From assembly GCA_035566015.1 (NCBI GenBank), contig DATMRS010000006.1, positions 124,001 through 188,000 on the forward strand: DNA of 64,000 bases. The letters are read 5' to 3'. The notes beneath the pieces are model-generated. The model had not been told where the DNA came from. It did no database searches and saw only the letters and a program-made list of their open reading frames with translations. The stretch's first letter is position 1; every line of letters begins with the position of its first letter. The translations under genes were made by a program, and so were the position numbers. Below are positions 17,119 through 26,251 of this stretch, in pieces. The DNA is from DATMRS01 sp035566015. GTDB lineage: Bacteria > Pseudomonadota > Alphaproteobacteria > Sphingomonadales > Sphingomonadaceae.

Positions 17119-18069
17119 ATGGAACAAAAGGAGATGGCGGTGGGGGCGACGGCACCGGAAGATGTCGAATATGATGATGCGCCGATTGCGCTGATCTTCT
17201 CCGATAGCGACGACCGGCGCATGGCCGCGGGCGAGGCGATATGGTCGATGGGCGGGCGGATCGCGGTGTCGATGCCCCTCGCGGGGGCTGCCGAGCGATT
17301 GGCGGATCAGGTAGCGGCCGGCGCGGTGATCGTCGACGTCACCGCCGATGGGGGAGAGCCGCTCGAACGACTGCTCGACCAGATCGAGGCCGGTGCGCAA
17401 TCGCGCCGTTTCCCGAGCGTCGTGTCGATCCCGCCGCATCTGGTCGATCTCGCGGCGGCGCGCGCCGGGCATAATAATGTGATCCTGCTCTGCGATCCGA
17501 CGGCGACCGAACGCGCGGCGGCGATCGGGGCGGCGCTGTCGCGCGATCGCACGCGCCTGCACGACGCTAGCAACGATTCGGCGGTTCTTCCCCGTTTGCA
17601 GCAGCTCAGCGAAGAGGTTGGGCGGATCGCGCGGGCCCTAGCGATCCTTTCGGAAACCGAGCCGACCGCGCCGCCACGCTTCCGCACCCTGGCACGCGAC
17701 GTCGCGCCCCGCGCCACCGCGCCCGTCGATGCCAATGCGGTCCGCGCCATGATCCGCGCGCGGCGTCTCCGCGATCAATATTTCAGTGCGGAGCTTTTCG
17801 CCGATCCTGCTTGGGACATGCTCCTCGATCTCACCGCCGCGCGGCTCGAAGGACGACAGGTGGCGGTTTCAAGCCTGTGCATCGCCGCCGCCGTCCCGCC
17901 GACAACGGCGCTTCGCTGGATCAAGACGCTTACTGAACAAGGCGTGCTCGTCCGCATTTCCGATCCGAACGACGGCCGGCGCGTGTTCATCGAGTTGTCG
18001 GACGACGCCGCGCATGAGATGCTAGCCTACCTGGCCGCGGTCCAGCGCCTCGCTGTCCTGCCAACCTGA
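17119..18069 (+). CDS. Winged-helix regulator with receiver-like N-terminus
   Basis: About 316 aa from the ATG at 17119. The C-terminal 80 residues form a MarR-like winged helix (VSSLCIAAAVPPTTALRWIK as HTH, then RISDPNDGRRVFIEL as wing). The N-terminal 130 residues (APIALIFSDSDDRRMAAGEA, GAVIVDVTADGGEPLERLL) look like an alpha/beta fold related to response receivers but without a clear phosphorylation site. The start is uncertain: ATG 17119 has GGAGG only one base away, ATG 17134 has AGGAG touching it, and TTG 17050 has GGAGG seven bases upstream. It is the first chromosomal gene past the element. Target unknown. Confidence 0.75.
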   Translation: MEQKEMAVGATAPEDVEYDDAPIALIFSDSDDRRMAAGEAIWSMGGRIAVSMPLAGAAERLADQVAAGAVIVDVTADGGEPLERLLDQIEAGAQSRRFPSVVSIPPHLVDLAAARAGHNNVILLCDPTATERAAAIGAALSRDRTRLHDASNDSAVLPRLQQLSEEVGRIARALAILSETEPTAPPRFRTLARDVAPRATAPVDANAVRAMIRARRLRDQYFSAELFADPAWDMLLDLTAARLEGRQVAVSSLCIAAAVPPTTALRWIKTLTEQGVLVRISDPNDGRRVFIELSDDAAHEMLAYLAAVQRLAVLPT

Positions 18070-18155
18070 AGTGGCGAAAGACGGCGCTCCCCTTACCCTA
18101 AACAGGGGCTCGACACGGGCCGCCAAAAAACCATAAAGCGCAGAACCCCACACGG

Positions 18156-18231
18156 GGGCGGTTAGCTCAGTTGGTAGAGCATCTCGTTTACACCGAGAGG
18201 GTCGGCGGTTCGAGCCCGTCACCGCCCACCA
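18156..18231 (+). tRNA. tRNA-Val (TAC)
   Basis: A 76-nt cloverleaf with encoded CCA: acceptor GGGCGGT/ACCGCCC, D arm AGCTCAGTTGGTAGAGC... , anticodon stem TCTCG/CGAGA around TTTACAC (anticodon TAC), T arm CGGCGGTTCGAGCCCGTC. It is intact and does not mark an element. Confidence 0.97.
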
Positions 18232-18238
18232 GCATCGC

Positions 18239-19195
18239 TCAGCTTGAAAGCTGGGCGGCGCGATAATCGCGCGGGCTCGATCCGTATTTCTCCCGGAAAA
18301 CGCGCGCGAAATGCGTCGCGTTATTGAACCCCCAGGAGAAAGCGATCTCGGTGATCGTCCGACGCGCCCAGACCGGATCGCGCAATTGCTTGGCGCATTC
18401 TTCCAGCCGGCGGCGCAAGATCAGGTTCGACACCGTCTCATCGCCCGTCGAAAAGATGATGTGGAGATAGCGCGGGCTGATGCCGAACGCCGCCGCGACG
18501 CTGCGGGCCGAAAGTTCGGGGTCGCGCAGATGTGCCTCAACATGCCGCCGAATCTGGATGCGCCGAGAGATCGACACGGCGGACTCGGCGACCTGCACCT
18601 TGGCCGTCGCCAGCCAGGATGCGGCGAACACGTCGAGCACCGCCGACGACAGCGTATCGCCGGTCGACTCGGCGATGTCGCCCGTGCGTGCATGCTCCCA
18701 CATGCCGGCGAGAAGTGAGGAGGCGGTGGACGCCAATCCATCACGGCCCGACAGCTTCACGCCGAGCAGATCGTCCGGCGCGGGCAGGCGGTTCGCGAGA
18801 TCGCCGGCGGTCAGGATCATCACCAGTGTCGAGCAGGGTTCGTCGTAGCGCAGCGTATAGGGCATCGCGCTGTCGGCCAGCACGAGATCGCCGCGATCGA
18901 GCAGGGCCTCGCGTCCATCCTGGACGATCTTGAGCCTGCCGTGAAGCTGGAGGTGGAGGAAATAAGGCCGTTCGCGCGTCTTTACCGCATGGCCGGGATG
19001 GCGGGTGACAATGGCGGGCGTCGAGCGGGGGTTGGCCAGCCAGCTACGGCCGAAGCGAACGCAATCGAGTTCCGCCTCGAAATCGTCGCGATCCAGGGGG
19101 CGGGTTTCCATCGGTGCGAACACGTCGCTGGTGATGTCGTTCCAATATCCCACCTTCGAGCCCGTCGGAACGCTATGGGTCGAATAGTGCTGCAT
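18239..19195 (-). CDS. AraC family transcriptional regulator
   Basis: A 318-aa activator-type regulator. The N-terminal 200 residues match the AraC-binding-like cupin domain (YFLHLQLHGRLKIVQDGREA, then LDRGDLVLADSAMPYTLRYD). The C-terminal HTH pair is complete: SARSVAAAFGISPRYLHIIF and TITEIAFSWGFNNATHFARV ending FREKYGSSPRDYR. ATG 19195 has GGAG five bases upstream; an upstream in-frame GTG (19210) is less likely. It lies directly downstream of the acyl-CoA synthetase on the same strand and probably controls that operon; the inducer is unknown. Confidence 0.92.
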   Translation of the reverse strand: MQHYSTHSVPTGSKVGYWNDITSDVFAPMETRPLDRDDFEAELDCVRFGRSWLANPRSTPAIVTRHPGHAVKTRERPYFLHLQLHGRLKIVQDGREALLDRGDLVLADSAMPYTLRYDEPCSTLVMILTAGDLANRLPAPDDLLGVKLSGRDGLASTASSLLAGMWEHARTGDIAESTGDTLSSAVLDVFAASWLATAKVQVAESAVSISRRIQIRRHVEAHLRDPELSARSVAAAFGISPRYLHIIFSTGDETVSNLILRRRLEECAKQLRDPVWARRTITEIAFSWGFNNATHFARVFREKYGSSPRDYRAAQLSS

Positions 19196-19297
19196 CGCGT
19201 CTCCAGACACCTATTCTGCTATCGTCGAGGGGAGCCTATCATTGAATTTGTCCGATGCGAAGCGCTCCTTGCCACTTATCGCCCCCCTCGCCGCCTG

Positions 19298-20824
19298 TCA
19301 GGCATCCGCCTTGTAGCGTTCGCGCAACAGATGCTTCTGAACCTTGCCAGAGGCGGTACGAACTATTTCGTTCGTTACAATGACTTCCTTCGGAATTTTG
19401 TAGCGCGCCAGCCGCCGGTCGCAATGGGCCAGCACCGTTGCCGCATCCAGCGCGACGCCGGCGCGCGGAATGACGAACGCGGCGCCGACTTCGCCCCAAC
19501 GCTCGTGATCGATTCCGATCACCGCCACCTCGGCCACTTCGGGCATCTCGGCGATCGCCGCCTCGATCTCGGCGGGATAGATATTCTCGCCGCCGGAGAT
19601 GAACATGTCTTTGATACGATCAACAAGCGTCCAGTAGCCGTCCTCGTCGCGCATCGCGGCATCGCCCGTCTTGAACCAGCCGTCGACAAAGGCCTGCTTG
19701 TTAAGCTCGGGCCTGTTCCAATAGCCTGTGGTGACGGTGGCGCCACGCGCCCACAATTCGCCCACTTCCCCGACGCTGGCCTCTTCGCCATCGGCGCGCA
19801 CCGCCTTCAGCTCAACCGCGAGGTGCGGCACGCCGATCGAGCCGGCCTTGCGGCGCAGCAACTCAATATCGCCGATTGGCAAGGCCGTGGAGGAGCATGT
19901 CTCGCTCATCCCCCAACCGTTCGCCATCATCACGCCTTCCTCCAGCCAGGCGCGGTGATGCGCCTCGGGGTTGGGCGACCCGCCGGTGACATAAGCGGTG
20001 AGTCGCGCAAGACGGCGCCCGTCGAAACCGGGGAGCAGCCGCATCTGCATCGCCATCTGCGTCACCGAGAAGAAGTGCGTGATCCCCTGTTTCGGATCGG
20101 CAAGGCGGTCATAGGTCGCCTGCGCATCGAATTTCTGCCCGATAACGAGGCGCGCGCCCACGATCATCGTCGACCAGCACGCGCCGAACAGGCCCGCCGT
20201 ATGGAACAGCGGCATTTCGACAAGGAAGCGCGAGGCAGGGCCGATATGCGTGCCGAGCACGAGGCCCAGCCCGCCGGTAAAGCCGTTAAGCAGGCTGACG
20301 ACCGCACCCTTGGGCCGCCCCGTCGTGCCCGAACTGTAGAGGATCGTGATAGGCTGTTCAGGGTCGAGTCGGCGGCCCTCGCCGATATTGTGGGCCTCAT
20401 AAGCGGCCATTGCCTCGGCCACCTCATCGCGATCATCGGCGATGCGGAGCACCGGCGCGGTGAAACCGGGCGGCACCAGCCCATCGAACAGCGCCTCGTG
20501 TATCAGCAGCGAGGGCGTGCAATCCTCGATCAGGAAGGCGATCTCGGGCGCCGCGAGGCGCCAGTTCAGGGGCACGAAGATCGCGCCGGTGCGCACGCAC
20601 GCCTGCTGCACGATCAGCATCGTCGCCGAATTGCGACTAATCATGACGACGCGCGCGCCTTCCGGCTGCGGAAGCCTGTCTCGCAACATCGCCTCGGCGC
20701 GGCGCACGTCGGCGTCGAACTCGGCGAAGGTCCAGCGGCGGCCGGTGGCCAGTTCGACCGCCGCCACCCCGTTCGGCATGGTCCGCGCATTATGCGCCAC
20801 GAAGTCCAGAATGATCGGCGTCAC
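19298..20824 (-). CDS. Acyl-CoA synthetase (adenylate-forming, class I)
   Basis: A 508-aa AMP-forming ligase that activates a carboxylic acid to its CoA thioester. The P-loop-like motif YSSGTTGRPKGAV is near residues 164-176; GWGMSETCS, then YWTLVDRIKDMFISGGENIY and SGKVQKHLLRERY near the end complete the family signature. Length suits medium/long-chain or aromatic/terpenoid acid ligases. It ends a three-gene minus-strand operon with two short-chain dehydrogenases (47 bp gap), suggesting that an alcohol or ketone is oxidised and then activated for beta-oxidation. Substrate is not deducible. Confidence 0.93.
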   Translation of the reverse strand: MTPIILDFVAHNARTMPNGVAAVELATGRRWTFAEFDADVRRAEAMLRDRLPQPEGARVVMISRNSATMLIVQQACVRTGAIFVPLNWRLAAPEIAFLIEDCTPSLLIHEALFDGLVPPGFTAPVLRIADDRDEVAEAMAAYEAHNIGEGRRLDPEQPITILYSSGTTGRPKGAVVSLLNGFTGGLGLVLGTHIGPASRFLVEMPLFHTAGLFGACWSTMIVGARLVIGQKFDAQATYDRLADPKQGITHFFSVTQMAMQMRLLPGFDGRRLARLTAYVTGGSPNPEAHHRAWLEEGVMMANGWGMSETCSSTALPIGDIELLRRKAGSIGVPHLAVELKAVRADGEEASVGEVGELWARGATVTTGYWNRPELNKQAFVDGWFKTGDAAMRDEDGYWTLVDRIKDMFISGGENIYPAEIEAAIAEMPEVAEVAVIGIDHERWGEVGAAFVIPRAGVALDAATVLAHCDRRLARYKIPKEVIVTNEIVRTASGKVQKHLLRERYKADA

Positions 20825-20871
20825 GAAAGGTCCTCCCTCGCGAAGCCGATTGCCGTCAGGGCACTCTCACG

Positions 20872-21762
20872 TCAACCATCGACCGTCCGGCGCGCCGCCT
20901 CATAGGTCTTGCGGCGTTGCTCCTCGAACGCCAGCCGGCGCGGATCGGCTTGTCCCGGTTCGGGAAAAGCATCGAGTACCTCGTCGAACAGTTCCTTCAT
21001 CTCGTCACGGAATTCGGCGTGCGGGAAGATATAGAGCCGGTTATCAAGGATCGCGCGGACCACCGTGTCGGCTACCTCATCGGGCTCCATGCCCACCTGG
21101 TGCAGTTCGGCCAGCCGATCCATGAATTCGGTGTCGGCGGTGGTTGCCTCGCCTTTCAGGTCATCGGGCCGGACAAGGTCGCTCTGATAGATAGCCGATT
21201 TGACGAGCCCGGGACACAGGCAGGAAACGCCTATGCCATGGTTTACGAGGCTCCAGCGCAGGCTCTCGGTGAGTCCGCGCACCGCGAACTTGGTGGCGGT
21301 GTAAATGCCCGCGCTGGGGCCCGCGAGGAAGCTCGCCATCGACGCGGTGTTGACGATATGCCCCCCCTGCCCGCGCGCCTTGATGCGCGGAACGAACGTC
21401 TGGCAACCGTTGATGACGCCGTGCAGATTGACGCCGAGCAGCCAGTCCCAATCCTGATAAGTGCATTCGTCGATCGGCGCGAACAGGTTCACGCCCGCAT
21501 TGTTCATCACGATCGACACGGGGCCGAGCGCCGCTTCGGCCTCGTCAGCCGCCTGCGCGAAGCCCTCGCGATCGGCGACATCGAGGCGGATGCCGACAAG
21601 CTCGCGATTGTCGAGGGTCGCGAGCGCCGTATCCAGATGGTCCTGCCGGATGTCGGCGATAGCCACCTTGGCGCCAGCGTCGAGCAATTTGCGCGCGACG
21701 CCGAGGCCAATGCCGCTGGCGCCGCCGGTGATGAAGGCCGTCCGGCCGGCGATATCCTTCAT
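20872..21762 (-). CDS. Short-chain dehydrogenase/reductase (second of pair)
   Basis: A 296-aa classical SDR. The nucleotide-binding TGGASGIGLG (residues 11-20) is followed by D in VAIADIRQD, which favours NAD(H), then NNAG, the catalytic Ser in NTASMAS and YTATK (Tyr-x-x-x-Lys). ATG 21762 overlaps the stop of the upstream SDR (ATGA), so translation is coupled. It is longer than a typical 250-aa SDR, with a C-terminal extension (AFPEPGQADPRRLAFEEQRR). It shares many residues with its neighbour, so the two look like a tandem duplicate that diverged. Confidence 0.92.
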   Translation of the reverse strand: MKDIAGRTAFITGGASGIGLGVARKLLDAGAKVAIADIRQDHLDTALATLDNRELVGIRLDVADREGFAQAADEAEAALGPVSIVMNNAGVNLFAPIDECTYQDWDWLLGVNLHGVINGCQTFVPRIKARGQGGHIVNTASMASFLAGPSAGIYTATKFAVRGLTESLRWSLVNHGIGVSCLCPGLVKSAIYQSDLVRPDDLKGEATTADTEFMDRLAELHQVGMEPDEVADTVVRAILDNRLYIFPHAEFRDEMKELFDEVLDAFPEPGQADPRRLAFEEQRRKTYEAARRTVDG

Positions 21763-22670
21763 GCCCGCCCCTTCAGCTTGTCCTGGCGTTCGCGCTCGGC
21801 CTTGTGGATCGGGTTCCACACCAGCATGCCATAGGTCGATTTCAGCTCTTCATTCTGCGGTATCGTCGGCACCGAGGCGACGATCGCCTCGGCTCGCGCC
21901 TTCACGCCATCGGCGAACTCGCTGTGGGTGAGCAGATAGAGTTCATTATTTTTGACGCCCTCGATCACGCGTTCGCCGATCTCGTCGGCGGGCTTGAACA
22001 GATGCTGTTTCATCGCTCCACCCGACTGGCGGCGCTTGTCGGTGTCGCCATAGCCGGTATCGGCCATGTGCGCCGGGCGCGTCTCACCCGAATTATGGAT
22101 ATCCGACTGGACGGGTCCGGGGCAGAAGGCGCTGACGCCGATGCCCTGCGGCCCCAGTTCGGACGCCAGGCTTTCCATCATGCCGATGATCGCCGCCTTG
22201 GCGGTGGTATAGGTGATCGTCCCCGGATGCGGCAGCAGGCCCGACATCGACGCGGTGGAGACGATGTGGCCCGTCTTGCGCTCCACGAGGCGCGGCAGGA
22301 AGATCTTCACGCCGTTGATGACGCCACCCAGATTGACGCCCATCGTCCAGTCCCAATCAGCCCAGCTCGCAAGATGAGCCGGCCCCGCGACCGCGACACC
22401 CGCATTGTTGACGAGCAGCCAGACCGGCCCGAGATCCTTCTCCACCTGATCCGCCAGAGCCTCGTAGGCGGCGCGATCGGTGACATCGAGCTTGTAGCCG
22501 CGCACCTCGGCGCCGGCCGGAAAGGTCGGCAGTGCGGCATCGATATGGTCCTGGCGAATATCGGCGATCGCCACCTTCATGCCCGCTTTCGCCGCGGCAT
22601 GCGCGATGCCGAGGCCGATGCCGCTGGCACCCCCGGTGATAAAGGCGACTTTGTTACTAAGATCGGTCAT
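21759..22670 (-). CDS. Short-chain dehydrogenase/reductase (first of pair)
   Basis: A 303-aa classical SDR that opens the operon. TGGASGIGLG, VAIADIRQDHID, NNAG, STASMSG and YTTAK are all present. ATG 22670 has AAGGGA seven bases upstream; the TTG just before it is not needed. The region VAIADIRQDH is identical in the downstream SDR, supporting duplication. The 174 bp upstream (22671-22844) holds no gene and probably the operon promoter. Likely an alcohol or hydroxy-acid dehydrogenase; substrate unknown. Confidence 0.92.
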   Translation of the reverse strand: MTDLSNKVAFITGGASGIGLGIAHAAAKAGMKVAIADIRQDHIDAALPTFPAGAEVRGYKLDVTDRAAYEALADQVEKDLGPVWLLVNNAGVAVAGPAHLASWADWDWTMGVNLGGVINGVKIFLPRLVERKTGHIVSTASMSGLLPHPGTITYTTAKAAIIGMMESLASELGPQGIGVSAFCPGPVQSDIHNSGETRPAHMADTGYGDTDKRRQSGGAMKQHLFKPADEIGERVIEGVKNNELYLLTHSEFADGVKARAEAIVASVPTIPQNEELKSTYGMLVWNPIHKAERERQDKLKGRA

Positions 22671-22844
22671 CAATATCCCTTACTCGTGTCTGGCGGGCGG
22701 CCGCGGCGATGCAGGCCGCCGCCGGTCGCGAACGGCCGTGCCTGCGCTGTCCCGATTGGATATAAAATGCGCGCCGGAGAGCGCGACGCTCCACTAGGCG
22801 CGAAGGCGAGCTATACCGATGTATGAAGGCGGCCGCGTCGCTCC

Positions 22845-23300
22845 TTATTCGACCGCGTAAACATCCAGCAGCACGCGATCCGGCTCGCGGCGGCCGACGC
22901 CGATGAAGAGCCGCGTCGTGAACTCACGCAAGCGAGGGGACTCGCTCCTGAACCGCATCGCGGTACGGAAATAGATCAGCGCGGGATCGACCTTCTCCCC
23001 CGCGAGCAAGGCGCGCATCGTCTCCGGCGGCCCCGAACGCAGGCCGTTGGAGGTGACTTCCACCAGCTCGCCCCGATCGGTTTCGAACGCATAATGCGCC
23101 TCCAGATCGGTCGTCCCGTCGGGGAGGATACGCTGCCAGTCAGTGCCGCCAGGCAGGCCGGTGCCGGTGAGCCTGCCGCGCACGATGCCGCGCGTGATGG
23201 GTACGCAACGCCGCTCGAATCCCTCGCCTTTGCCGAAGAGCTGCGGCGGCGCAACCTCCGCTTCCAGCGTCAGCCAGGGTTCGGATGACAAAGCGGGCAT
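22845..23300 (-). CDS. DUF3237 family protein
   Basis: A 151-aa protein of the DUF3237 family, predicted to fold as a small beta-barrel. Landmarks are GIVRGRLTGTGLPGGTDWQR, DLEAHYAFETDRGELVEVTS, the ALIYFRTAMRF segment and the C-terminal FIGVGRREPDRVLLDVYAVE. No catalytic role is established. The start follows the pntB stop by 21 bp, so it may be read through from the transhydrogenase operon, while its relatives are usually found in degradation clusters. A second member lies at the right edge of the window. Confidence 0.85.
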   Translation of the reverse strand: MPALSSEPWLTLEAEVAPPQLFGKGEGFERRCVPITRGIVRGRLTGTGLPGGTDWQRILPDGTTDLEAHYAFETDRGELVEVTSNGLRSGPPETMRALLAGEKVDPALIYFRTAMRFRSESPRLREFTTRLFIGVGRREPDRVLLDVYAVE

Positions 23301-23321
23301 GGGCGTTCTCCTTGATCGGGA

Positions 23322-24731
23322 TCAGTGGTCCATCGCCTTGACGATGTCCTCGACCATCTTCTTCGCGTCGGCCAGCAGCATCATGGTATTGTCCATGTAG
23401 AAGACGTCGTTATCGACGCCGGCATAGCCAACGCCGCCCATCGACCGCTTCACGAACAGCACCGTCTTGGCTTTCGCCACGTCGAGCACGGGCATGCCGT
23501 AGATCGGCGACGTCTTGTCAGTTTTCGCCGCCGGATTCGTCACGTCGTTCGCGCCGATCACAAAGGCCACGTCGGTCTGCGCGAATTCGGAGTTGATGTC
23601 CTCCAGCTCGAACACCTCGTCATAGGGCACGTTCGCCTCGGCGAGCAGCACGTTCATATGGCCCGGCATGCGGCCCGCGACGGGATGGATCGCATATTTG
23701 ACGCGAACGCCCGCTTCCTTGAGCTTGTCGGCCATCTCGCGCAACGCATGCTGCGCCTGCGCCACGGCCATGCCGTAGCCCGGCACGATGATCACCTGCT
23801 CCGCCTGGCTCATGAGGAACGCGGCGTCCTCCGCGCTGCCGCGCTTCCACGGCCGATCGACCTTTTCCGCCCCGCCCGCATCCGCCGTCGCGCCGAAACC
23901 GCCGGCGATCACGCTGATGAAACTGCGATTCATCGCGCGGCACATGATATAGGAAAGGATCGCGCCCGAGCTGCCGACCAGGGCGCCGGTGATGATCATC
24001 GCCGTATTGTGCAGCGTGAAGCCCATTGCCGCCGCGGCCCAGCCCGAATAGGAGTTGAGCATCGAAACGACCACCGGCATGTCCGCGCCGCCGATCGGGA
24101 TGATGAGCAGGAAACCGATCAGGAAACTCAGCGCGGTGATCGTCCAGAACACCCAGCCGCTCTGATCGGTCAGGAAATAGCCGATCAGTCCGAGGATCGC
24201 CGCGAGCATGCCGAGGTTGATGACGTGGCGCGCCGGCAGGATGATCGGCTTGCCCGACATATTGCCGTTGAGCTTGAGAAAGGCGATCACCGAGCCCGAA
24301 AAGGTGATCGCGCCGATCGCGACGCCCAGCCCCATCTCGATTCGGCTTTGCAGATGGATGACGCCTCCGTCGGCAATGCCGAACGGCCCGGGATTGAGGA
24401 ACGCCGCCGCCGCCACCAGCACCGCCGCGAAACCGACCAGCGAGTGGAAGGCGGCAACGAGCTGCGGCATGGCCGTCATCGCGATCTTGCGCGCGATGAC
24501 GAAGCCGATGATGCCGCCGATCGCCACCGCGATCAGTATCTCGACGAGGCCGGTGCCATGCAGATAGAGCGTGACGCCCACCGCCAGCGCCATGCCGATC
24601 ATGCCCAGTCGGTTGCCCCGCCTTGAGGTGGCCGGGCTCGACAGCCCGCGCAGCGCGAGGATGAAGCAGATCCCCGCCGCCAGATAGGCGAGCGCAACCC
24701 AGGGCGGCGTGGCGGCGATGGTTTCGATCAT
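23322..24731 (-). CDS. pntB: NAD(P) transhydrogenase subunit beta
   Basis: A 469-aa membrane subunit of the proton-translocating transhydrogenase, which uses the proton gradient to reduce NADP+ with NADH. About nine hydrophobic helices fill the first 270 residues. The NADP(H)-binding domain III follows with VIIVPGYGMAVAQAQHALRE, YAIHPVAGRMPGHMNVLLAE and FVIGANDVTNPAAKTDKTSP, and ends with the SMGGVGYAGVDNDVFY segment. It is the last of three pnt genes; the alpha subunit is split, as in other alphaproteobacteria. Confidence 0.97.
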   Translation of the reverse strand: MIETIAATPPWVALAYLAAGICFILALRGLSSPATSRRGNRLGMIGMALAVGVTLYLHGTGLVEILIAVAIGGIIGFVIARKIAMTAMPQLVAAFHSLVGFAAVLVAAAAFLNPGPFGIADGGVIHLQSRIEMGLGVAIGAITFSGSVIAFLKLNGNMSGKPIILPARHVINLGMLAAILGLIGYFLTDQSGWVFWTITALSFLIGFLLIIPIGGADMPVVVSMLNSYSGWAAAAMGFTLHNTAMIITGALVGSSGAILSYIMCRAMNRSFISVIAGGFGATADAGGAEKVDRPWKRGSAEDAAFLMSQAEQVIIVPGYGMAVAQAQHALREMADKLKEAGVRVKYAIHPVAGRMPGHMNVLLAEANVPYDEVFELEDINSEFAQTDVAFVIGANDVTNPAAKTDKTSPIYGMPVLDVAKAKTVLFVKRSMGGVGYAGVDNDVFYMDNTMMLLADAKKMVEDIVKAMDH

Positions 24732-24772
24732 CGGTGTGGTTATCCCCTTCCCCCGTCAACCGCGCACTTCAA

Positions 24773-25063
24773 TCAGTTCCCACGGTCTTTCTTCTTGTAC
24801 ATGGCGAGCATGCGTTCGGTGACGGCGAAGCCTCCGAAGATATTGATGCTGGCGAGCAGCACCGCGCCGAGGCCCAGCCAGTGCGATACCGCGCCCCCCG
24901 TCGCCGCCGAACTGGCGATCAGCGCGCCGACGATGATGACCGAGGAGATGGCGTTGGTGACGGCCATCAAGGGCGTGTGCAGCGCCGGCGTCACCGACCA
25001 GACGACATAATAGCCGACGAAGCAGGCCAGCACGAAGATCGACAGGATCGAGATGAAATCCAT
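24773..25063 (-). CDS. pntAB: NAD(P) transhydrogenase subunit alpha, TM part
   Basis: A 96-aa protein with three hydrophobic helices corresponding to the membrane end of PntA. The typical VVWSVTPALHTPLMAVTNAI and IVGALIASSA segments are present, and the end (FAVTERMLAMYKKKD) is canonical. It lies 44 bp after the soluble alpha subunit and 41 bp before pntB. Naming varies: it is often called pntAB or pntA2. Confidence 0.95.
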   Translation of the reverse strand: MDFISILSIFVLACFVGYYVVWSVTPALHTPLMAVTNAISSVIIVGALIASSAATGGAVSHWLGLGAVLLASINIFGGFAVTERMLAMYKKKDRGN

Positions 25064-25107
25064 GGCACGCCCCTCCGACAGCCCGGCGCCAGCCGGGCCG
25101 AACCCGA

Positions 25108-26244
25108 TTATCCCAAAAGCCGTGGGTTCACGACCTTGCCGTCCTTCGTCAGGCGGATCGCCTGCGTGATCTCGTCCTCCTCCGGCAGCACGGGCCTGCC
25201 CGCTTCCTTGTCCCAGAAGGCCGAGAGGAAATTATAGAGGTTGCGCGCGAACAGCGCGGAGGCGTCGGCCGCCAGCCGCGAGGCGACATTGCGGTGGCCG
25301 ATGATCTTCACGCCGTGAACCGTCACGATTTCCCCCGCGACCGCCCCTTCGACATTGCCGCCGCTCTCCACCGCCAGATCGACGATCACGCTGCCCGGCC
25401 GCATCGTCGCGATCTGCGCGTCGCTGATGAGTCGTGGCGCGGGGCGGCCAGGGATCAGGGCGGTGGTGACGACGATATCCTGTTTGGCGAGATGGCCCGA
25501 GACCAGTTCGGCCTGCGCCTTCTGATAGTCCTCGGACATTTCGGTGGCGTAACCGCCCGCGCCCTCGCCCTCGATGCCGGCGACATTCTCAACGAAGATA
25601 GGCTTGGCGCCGAGCGATAGGATCTGCTCCCTGGTCGCCGAACGCACGTCAGTGGCCGAAACCTGAGCCCCCAGCCGGCGCGCGGTGGCGATCGCCTGAA
25701 GGCCGGCGACGCCGACGCCCATGATAAAGACGCGCGCGGCGGAAACCGTGCCCGCCGCCGTCATCATCATCGGGAAGACGCGGCCATATTCGCTCGCCGC
25801 GTCAAGGACGGCCTTGTATCCGGCGAGATTCGACTGCGAGGAGAGGATATCCATCGATTGCGCGCGCGTGATGCGCGGCATGAATTCCATCGCCAGCGCC
25901 TCGACCCCGGCGGCGGCATAGCCGTCCACCCGCGCGCGCTCGCCAAAGGGATTGAGCCCCGCGACCAGCCAGACGCCCGGCCGGGCACCCTCCAGCGAAG
26001 CCGGATCGGCCCCCTGCACGCCCAGGATGATATCGGCGTCGCGCAGCGCAGCCGCGCGGTTGTCCACGTCGGCGCCGACCTCGGCATAGGCCTGATCCGC
26101 CACCGAGGCGCGGACGCCCGCCCCTGCCTCGACCGCCACCGTCGCGCCGAGCGCGATGAACTTGCGGACCGTTTCCGGCGTCGCCGCGACACGCTGTTCG
26201 CCGGCGGCAGTCTCCTTCAGGACTGCGATCTTGGGCTGGGGCAC
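25108..26244 (-). CDS. pntAA: NAD(P) transhydrogenase subunit alpha, soluble part
   Basis: A 378-aa cytoplasmic NAD(H)-binding domain I of transhydrogenase, related to alanine dehydrogenase. It begins IAVLKETAAGEQRVAATPET. It contains RAQSMDILSSQSNLAGYKAV, the nucleotide-binding segment VFIMGVGVAGLQAIATARRLGA (with VGVAGL in place of GxGxxG) and PGSVIVDLAVESGGN. It starts seven bases after the oxidase subunit IV gene on the same strand. Together with the two following subunits it forms a split three-gene enzyme. Confidence 0.96.
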   Translation of the reverse strand: MPQPKIAVLKETAAGEQRVAATPETVRKFIALGATVAVEAGAGVRASVADQAYAEVGADVDNRAAALRDADIILGVQGADPASLEGARPGVWLVAGLNPFGERARVDGYAAAGVEALAMEFMPRITRAQSMDILSSQSNLAGYKAVLDAASEYGRVFPMMMTAAGTVSAARVFIMGVGVAGLQAIATARRLGAQVSATDVRSATREQILSLGAKPIFVENVAGIEGEGAGGYATEMSEDYQKAQAELVSGHLAKQDIVVTTALIPGRPAPRLISDAQIATMRPGSVIVDLAVESGGNVEGAVAGEIVTVHGVKIIGHRNVASRLAADASALFARNLYNFLSAFWDKEAGRPVLPEEDEITQAIRLTKDGKVVNPRLLG

Positions 26245-26251
26245 GCGCCCC

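Noticed and set aside
23325..24626. Very long plus-strand open frames opposite pntB, ffh, valS and other genes
   Set aside because: These are antisense frames kept open by high GC; the minus-strand proteins are clear family members.
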